From Aquilaria yunnanensis (taxonomy: Eukaryota > Streptophyta > Magnoliopsida > Malvales > Thymelaeaceae): a stretch of 64,000 nt of DNA. This document shows positions 58,123 to 64,000 of this stretch, one piece after another. How positions within the stretch are numbered: position 1 is the first letter of the stretch; each line of letters starts with the position of its first letter. A program made the translations under genes and the position numbers. The DNA lies in the NCBI GenBank assembly GCA_039654915.1, contig CM077593.1, positions 37,232,501-37,296,500 on the forward strand, read 5' to 3'. The notes beneath the pieces were generated by a model. The model ran no database searches and was not told the DNA's origin. It saw only the letters and a list, made by a program, of their open reading frames with translations.

Positions 58123-58832
58123 GCTTCCTTTTGCTTCTTTTCCTTGTAATTTGCTCCCTTTGTACTTTGTAATGAAATTTCAATAAAACTCTCTTTCTTC
58201 AAAATTTTGGCTAAGTTCCTTACTGAATTGGCTTCACCATTGAAGAGTGTTGCGACCATGTTCGGTCATCATCCTTAAAATTTTTTTTCTATGTTTTTCA
58301 CTTATGCACTTCAGGAAGCAGCTCTTCTTCGGAAATCATGTTCGGTTGAAGGAAATATTCACCTTCGGAAATAAGCATCTTTGGTTATGCCTCTTTGGTG
58401 TTTTTGCGCAACTTTCTTCTTGAAAATATTTCTAAGTGTGCAAATTTACTGAGGCACTTTTTATAAATTGCCCATCTTTGGTTGTCATCCATCGGAGGTG
58501 ACCGTGTTCAGTTGCATATCTTCGATTAAACTTAACTTTTTTTGAAGTAGCTAAGTGTCTTTTTTAACCATGTTCGGTTGATATTCTTTGGCAAAAACTG
58601 TCTATTTTCATGAATACTTCTTCGATAGTGACCATGTTCATTTTTGCCCCTCGGAAGTGAACATGTTTAATTTTCTCCTTTATAGGCTAACATGTTCAGT
58701 CATTATGCCTTCAGAAAAAAATGTATAATCTTGCACGTAGGCATTTTTGGGAAAAACTTCACTCGGTTTTTACGCCATGTTTGGTCAGTCACCCTCGGTG
58801 AGAATTGTACAATTTTTCCTTAGGAAAAAATT
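58123..58832. repeat. Spacer of Tat2 between the antisense gene and integrase, repetitive
   Basis: CATGTTCGGT and near variants recur about ten times between 58255 and 58790 (e.g. ACCATGTTCGGT). It is the positional equivalent of the Tat1 repeats at 5362-6128. AATAAA at 58181-58186 lies 60 bp after the aORF stop and could be its poly(A) signal. Confidence 0.6.
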
Positions 58833-59624
58833 CTAAGTATAGAATTTTTTCAAGGAATCTGAATGCCATATATTTTTCAATTCTCCACCTTCGGTGTCAC
58901 CGAGCTTGTAAACTCCTGGCCGAACTTCATCGAGGACCAAATAAAGTCCATCCTAATTCGCCCAAAGTACTCTGTGAGATGGTCTTTGAGCATCAAATTC
59001 AACTTTTCAGAGGACGAGGTCCCCCCTTCTTGATTCCTTTTCGCTTGATGTGCAGGTTGGTAGCGACGGTTACTCTTTGCTGGAAAGCTTTTCTTCTGAG
59101 CTCGGTCATTTCTCTGTGCTCATCAATGAGGTCCAACTTGGTTTTTAAACTAAGGTTGTTCCCTTCTTCGTCGAACACTTGTATCTTGACCGATGGTTGT
59201 ATGACCTCAACAGGGATAATGGCCTCTGCGCCGAAGATGAGTGAGAAGGGCGTCTCACCCGTGGCTCTTCTAGGGGTTGTTCAATAGCTCCATAGGACAC
59301 TCAGAAGCTCTCCTGGCCATCTTCCCTTTGCTTCCTTCAACCTTTTTTTCTGGCCATCCTTTATTGTTCTGTTGGACATTTCAACTTGTCCATTGCTCTA
59401 AGGGTCGGCCATTGGGGGGAAGTGCAACTTTGTCCCGAGGTTGACTATGAATTCCTGGAAACCTTTATCGGTAAACTGGGAACCATTATCAGCTACTATC
59501 ACCCTCGGTATGCCAAATCTGCATATGATGTTCTTCCAGAAAAATCTCTGTATGTCCTTCACTGAGATTGCCGCTAAAGGCTCTGCCTTGACCCAGTTGG
59601 TGAAATAATCTACTGCGGCCACCT
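58833..59624 (-). pseudogene. Integrase core and C-terminal remnant of Tat2
   Basis: The minus strand reads AAVDYFTNWVKAEPLAAISV ... GIPRVIVADNGSQF ... MADP-stop-SNGQVEMSNRTIK ... PRRATGETPFSLIFG, homologous to Tat1 integrase from about 4579 to its end. The zinc-binding domain and the first catalytic Asp are missing. It is joined directly to the gag N-terminus at 59611-59624. Confidence 0.85.
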
Positions 59625-59888
59625 TTGGTCGAGCTGTTGTGTCATCTCAGTCACAATAGAGCGCTAAAAATCACATAGGAAGCTCATCATGACCGTCAGA
59701 GGACGTTCCTCCTCAGGCAAAGAAGTCTCTACTGTAGGTGGTTCAGTCACTGTTGGAGCTTTAGGTGCGGACTGGGACTTTGCGAGTCCCTTGTCCTTAG
59801 AACGCCGGGTCTTAACAACGGTGACTTGAGAGGGAGTTCCCACAGACGGCGCCAAATGATGCCTAGTGGCATCCTCGTTATATGACAT
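59625..59888 (-). pseudogene. Gag N-terminus of Tat2, starting in the LTR and reading through the PBS
   Basis: The ATG at 59888-59886 lies 32 nt inside the 5' LTR. The frame runs through the primer-binding site (HHLAPSVGTP) into a Pro/Thr/Glu-rich stretch homologous to the first codons of Tat1 (PEEERPLTVMMSFL) and stops at 59664. The following bases still match Tat1 gag up to about 59625 (ACAACAGCTCGACC), where integrase sequence begins. Confidence 0.75.
59838..59856 (-). other. Primer-binding site of Tat2
   Basis: TTTGGCGCCGTCTGTGGG on the minus strand, directly after the LTR end. TGGCGCC-type primer sites are common in Tat and related plant elements; which tRNA pairs was not determined. 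Tat3 has the diverged counterpart at 60476-60494 (TTTGGCATCATCTGTGGG). Confidence 0.75.
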
Positions 59889-60337
59889 GTTGGCCTGAAG
59901 GAGAAACTTCTAGCAAGAGGGTGCCTGAAACACTCAGAAGAACAAGGGTTAGGAGATTACCACTGAGTGTTGTTAGGTGAGACCTTTCGGCAGAATAGGG
60001 CACCTTTAGGAGATGCTTTAGCTTGTCGAGGATGGGGATATATGCTCCCAAAGTTGGTGGGCTTGCCCACCCGAGGGTGGTTGTGCATGCCCTTTCCAAG
60101 GTCGGTCCAATCACTTACTGAGGGTAGTTGAGGTTAGGGCTAGGTCTTGACCGAAGGTGGTCTTTGCCTAGGTGATTAGATCTCCGGGGCATTGGCCCTT
60201 CGGTTGTAGGGTGGTGTTTACACCGAGGATGGTGGTGGCTTCCCTTTTTCCTGAGGTTGGTCACGTGCGTTCCCCAAGGGTGGTACTCACCAAGCCAATT
60301 TGGGAAATCCCCAAGGGCAATAGCCCTTTGGCTATCA
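59857..60337 (-). repeat. 5' LTR of Tat2 (481 bp, internally deleted)
   Basis: Same ends as the 3' LTR, but about 370 bp are missing between the equivalents of roughly 47530 and 47930 (junction TTAGGAG-ATTACCAC near 59955). The lost part includes the TATA box and G-box. TSD AGGAT follows at 60338-60342. Confidence 0.9.
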
Positions 60338-60475
60338 AGGATCCATCCCCAAAAACACTTCGGGCACTCCCCCTTAGCTCCCTGCTTCCTTATTTCTGGC
60401 TATCCCCTACTAGGCAAGTAGAATACTATCACCACTAGGATTGATGTCATATAGCAAATACGAAGAAGGACATGA
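60338..60475 (+). repeat. Right piece of the Tat3 5' LTR
   Basis: It continues the LTR interrupted at 47440. It ends at 60475 (GACATGA), defined by the following primer-binding site and by the ATG at 60444 that lies 32 nt before the end, as in the other Tat LTRs. The terminal CA has mutated to GA. Confidence 0.72.
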
Positions 60476-62071
60476 TTTGGCATCATCTGTGGGAACCCTA
60501 CCATGGGTCATTGTTATTGAGATGCACCACTCGAAAGACAATGGGCTTTTAAACCCCAAAATTGAGATTAATCCACCTCTACAAGGGATGTCTACCCTTG
60601 AAGAGGAGCGGCCCATCATCATGAAAATGGGCTTTCTACATGACTTTTAGTGCTTGCTTGTGGTTGAAATGACCCAACAACTCGACCAACATTTGTCTTA
60701 AGGAAAGTTTGCTGGAAGGAACCTATCTTCTGAAAAATCTACTCATTAGGAGAATAAATCTATCCAAAGGAATGACTCAGGAAGGAGTGCTTACAAGGAG
60801 TATTCTATGGAGGACGCACCCCTTGTAGGCAAAGGGAAAAACAGTGTCACTCAAGAGAGTGTTGTTCTTCATACAGAAGGAGTTACTCTTGGTGTTTGAT
60901 AAGTTACTCACCAAAAAATGATACCAGGCATCGGAAGTGAATAATCGATAATGAGGAGAGGATAGGCCTACAATGGCATTGATAGAAAAGCTTTTGGAAA
61001 GGCTAGATCAAGTGGAGAAGCAAGTCTCTAGGAAACCTATGCCATAGTTGAGTCCCTAATGTTGAACGACTTTAAGGTCCCTCGGCTAGAGTTATGTCAT
61101 TGAAGGAGCGACTAATAGGCACATATGATGAAATACAGAAAAGTATGGTGCTACATGGATTAGATGACACTACCTTGTACAAATGCTTTGAAGTGGCCCT
61201 CTTCGGACCTACAACTATTTGGTACAATTCCCTCACCCCTAGATCAATATCTAGCTTCCAAGAACTCTCCACGACCTTTACCCAGTAGTTCATCGGGAGT
61301 TGCCCAATGGAAAAATGGTGATGCAGATGTTTGACATCATCTAGAGGAATGATGAGTCCCTACATGTCTATGTTGAGCGATTCAACAGTGAAGCTCTGAA
61401 TGCCCCATACTTTCACCTTGAGATTTGTATCCTGGTGTTGATAAGGGGACTTTAGTGAGATTCTTAGTTGTTTTATGAGTTATCAAAAGATCATTTGGAA
61501 ACCTTAGAAAATTTCTACAAGATGGCGAAACAACATACGATAGCCAAGGAACTCAGGGTGGGTGGGCTGAGTTACAAACTTTAGGTATTTAAGCTAGTAA
61601 TTAACCAAGCTTGTTATCAGGGGGAAGGAAGTGGACAACCTTGAAAATGCAAATGAACCAAGCTACCCTGTAATCATTTGAATACATTAGGAGCAAGTAT
61701 TCTTATGGCTCTTGAAAAGCAAGGGATAATCAAATGCTTAAAGCCATTGTCCTCGAACAACAAGAGGAACCTTAAGAAGTACTGCTAATTCCATTAAGAT
61801 CACAACCATAATACAGAAGACTACCACCAATTGAAAAAGTAAATAGAATCTTTAATCAAACAAGGGCACCTAAGGTAGTACCTTCATTTTCCTTCCCCAA
61901 AGTCTCATGATTAGAGAAATTAGGAAAGAAGAGGTGACGAGGATGGTTATGACTCTGATCATTTTCAAAACAATTGAAGTCCTTGAAGACAGCCACCTCT
62001 CCTTACTGGTGCCATCCAAACCATTACGATGAGAATTTACTTGCAAGAAAAGAAAAAAAAAAGGGCGTGAG
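60444..62071 (+). pseudogene. Gag of Tat3, decayed
   Basis: The frame starts at the LTR ATG and reads through the primer-binding site (HDLASSVGT) to a stop at 60650. Later pieces match Tat1 Gag: ALIEKLLERLDQVEKQVSRK near 60975, LYKCFEVALFGPTTIWYNSL near 61170, and the zinc-knuckle region near 61770-61880 (KKYC ... FH ... DHNHNTEDYHQLKK). The last zinc-binding Cys is Tyr. Many stops and frameshifts. Confidence 0.82.
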
Positions 62072-63513
62072 ATGGAGTTGATGAAGTATGACAGTCTAGC
62101 CAACAAACTAACAAGTAGTAATGGATCAGTTGACAAATTTCCTCATGATGACCCTTTTTTAATTATAGACCAGATTGCAAACTTAGATGTAAAGAGGGCC
62201 CTCCTAAAAAATGGCTCCAACACTAATGTTCTCTTTCCTTACCTCCCTTTACGCTTGGGTATCTCAGAAAACAAAATTAGATCGATGTCATCGCCTACAT
62301 TCAGAGTCAGCCTATGGAAGCTAGCTATTTTAGGATGGATAGATTTTCCCTTTATGCTAAGAGAGAAGTTGGTAAAAGTTGACACCGAACTCTTTACATT
62401 GGCAATGAAAAGGTTGATTGTCATTTATGAGTGTTCATTGTCATTTATGTGCCATCTCCTTAAATGCCATCCTCGAAAGGCAAACACAAGGGAACTTCCA
62501 CCTTAGGTTAGATGTGAAGTACCTAACTGTGAATTTTGAGATTAAGAAGGGGGATGCAAGCATTTACATCAACTAGATTAAGGTGAGAAAGGTATTTGTG
62601 AAGGCAAGGAAGTCACTAGAGAAGATTTATGGGCATACATTAGGAAACAATATTTTCAATGAAGCTACCGGACTACCTACTGAAGACATCAAGGACAAAA
62701 ATATGAAGAGGTAGAAACTAAGGACTAGGAGTTGATATTTGACCAAAGTACTCTCGAATTGGGACGAATATGCACCAAAAGGAAAAGACCAAATTTGTAT
62801 CATTATTGCTTTCAAATAAAGACTTATTTTCCTACTTACTGAATGACATGGCATGCATTTGTCTAGACATCATACAACATAGTCTTGGGTAGACCCCAAC
62901 ACGTGGCCAATTAGGCAGAAAAAAACATAATATCACCTTCACAAAAGGGACTTCATCAAGCAAGAAGTACAACAACTCTTAGAAGTAAGGGTGATAAGGG
63001 AGGTGAAGTATTTGGATTGGCAGAGTAATGTGGTGATTAGGATAAATGAAGGGCATAAATGAAGGGAATAACATGCTTGCTTGAAGGAAGGGTGATAAGG
63101 AAGGGATGTGCATAGAGTTGATCAAAGTGGGTGTTGTTCTCTTGAAGGACTGCCACCCTTACCTTCAATTGATTGTTTGGTTGATTCAATGACTAAATAC
63201 AAAGTGCTGAGTTTTTTAGATGCTTTTAGCGGATACTAGAAAAATTGAATGGACCCTGTAGATGAAGAAAAAACCCTTTTTATAACTGATGAAAAGACAT
63301 TCTGCTTTATATGGATGCCTTTTAGGCTGGAACATGCTAGGCCAACATATCAAGGCTTAATGGACAAAGTATTCGTGAAACAAATTGGAAGGAACATGGA
63401 AGTATATATTGATGACATAATCATCAAAAGTAGGCAATTGATAGACCATATCAAGGACCTTAAGGAAACTTTCCAATAGTTAAAGAAGTTTGACATACGC
63501 CTTAATACAAACA
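62072..63513 (+). pseudogene. Protease and reverse transcriptase of Tat3, decayed and truncated by family Y LTR
   Basis: Protease: PHDDPFLIIDQIANLDVKRA then KNGSNTNVLF, where the catalytic DDG is now KNG. RT: FLDAFSGY (near 63210), then MDPVDEEKTLFITDEKTFCF, the box MEVYIDDIIIKS with its two Asp intact, and FDIRLN just before the break. Numerous stops. The break falls in the motif that in Tat1 reads RLKPEKC. Confidence 0.85.
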
Positions 63514-64000
63514 TGACTTAGCCCCTTATTGCCCTACCTTGAAAACCTATGGGAACATGTCCCATACCCGTCACAATTGGCTAATCGATTACATACACAC
63601 TAGTTTAAGACCTTCATGCTTTTAGTTAATTAACCTACTATACAACCATGCATGGTGATGCTTTGACTTAAATGGTTAAAGAAGTAATAAAACATTTTAC
63701 GTAAAATGTTTTCCATGGCATTTCATTATAAAGCAAGCATCAAAACCATCAAAGCATATAAAATAGATATGGATTTAACTACATATAATCAACTATGTGC
63801 AAGCATCCATACAAAGAATACTATTCTCACACCTAAGAGTGACTCTAGATTCTAAATAATCAAACCATGTACATCGGAGGCAAACTAGTGTATGAAAATA
63901 TACACAAATTTTACAACTACTGAGATCTTTAACTTGCTTCTACCTTAGATCAACCCCTGGTGACATTCTCAAAAAGCCTTCCCTTGTGCTTCCTTAGCCT
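63514..64000 (-). mobile_element. Family Y LTR (copy Y3), runs off the window
   Basis: It starts TGACTTAGCCCCTTATTG and matches Y1 from 35832 onward (AACCTATGGGAAC, GTCACAATTGGCTAAT, GGAGGCAAACTAGTGTATGA). It interrupts the Tat3 RT. The other end is outside the window, so solo or full-length status is unknown. Confidence 0.8.

Larger units (their letters stand above)
47441..60337 (-). mobile_element. Tat2: minus-strand Tat retrotransposon with a large internal deletion, host to nested insertions
   Basis: It runs from 5' LTR (59857-60337) to 3' LTR (47441-48294) on the minus strand, with perfect TSDs AGGAT at 47436-47440 and 60338-60342, so the whole 12.9 kb interval is one insertion into the Tat3 5' LTR. 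Internally it has a primer-binding site (59838-59856), the first part of gag fused directly to the middle of integrase, the antisense gene on the plus strand, and a polypurine tract (48295-48308). Most of gag and all of PR, RT, RH and aRH are missing. Three solo LTRs (B in C, and X3) lie inside. Confidence 0.93.

Overview
This is a stretch of angiosperm (flowering plant) nuclear DNA, rich in transposable elements. The evidence is spliced genes with GT-AG introns, plant-specific LTR retrotransposon lineages (Tat-type Ty3/gypsy with two RNase H domains, chromovirus-like Ty3/gypsy with long LTRs), Stowaway-type MITEs and a large hAT element. Species cannot be told from the sequence. No rRNA, tRNA, CRISPR array or bacterial operon is visible.

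Layout. (1) 1-10183: the 3' nine-tenths of a Tat retrotransposon on the + strand (Tat1), with Gag-PR-RT-RH-aRH, integrase, a long repeat-bearing spacer, a spliced antisense gene (aORF, - strand, own TATA box) and the 3' LTR. Tat1 ends inside an intron of the only recognisable host gene. (2) 10934-24022: the last eight visible coding exons (204 codons plus stop) of a FIP2-like BTB/pentapeptide-repeat gene. Its introns hold a probable solo LTR (11673-13493), a Stowaway MITE (14222-14461), a 5.9 kb hAT transposon (15524-21389) and a foldback repeat (23364-23651). The hAT element has an intact 704-aa transposase and carries captured exons of host genes. (3) 24503-27052: a solo LTR. 27058-30494: intergenic DNA with one MITE. 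(4) 30495-44920: LTR fragments and a decayed chromovirus (5' LTR end 34921, PBS, gag, PR, RT, RH, IN) broken by a solo LTR in gag (35832-38460) and by another LTR in the integrase (from 41809). That second LTR itself contains a Tat solo LTR (42577-43452). (5) 44963-64000: a nest of insertions. A decayed + strand Tat element (Tat3) has in its 5' LTR a complete - strand Tat element (Tat2, 47441-60337, TSD AGGAT). Tat2 has lost almost all of gag-pol but keeps the antisense gene, which is in turn broken by a copia-like solo LTR (49529-53425, containing another solo LTR at 50453-52928) and by a third solo LTR (53935-56593).

How the parts relate. The host gene's reading frame runs through all eight exons without a break, so the insertions have enlarged its introns rather than destroyed the visible coding sequence; its BTB-coding 5' exons lie left of the window or are lost. 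Insertion order could be read from matching target-site duplications (TSDs), several of them with the interrupted reading frame rejoining exactly. Most LTR insertions have been reduced to solo LTRs, which points to active LTR-LTR recombination.

Most notable: the antisense gene with its own promoter shared by Tat1 and Tat2; the Tat2 derivative that keeps this gene after losing gag-pol and the LTR promoter; the hAT element carrying pieces of at least two host genes (inositol phosphorylceramide synthase, PLP homeostasis protein) and probably a third (CLU/REC-like); Gag frames that begin inside the Tat LTR and read through the primer-binding site; and clustered 18-22 bp palindromes in one solo LTR family.
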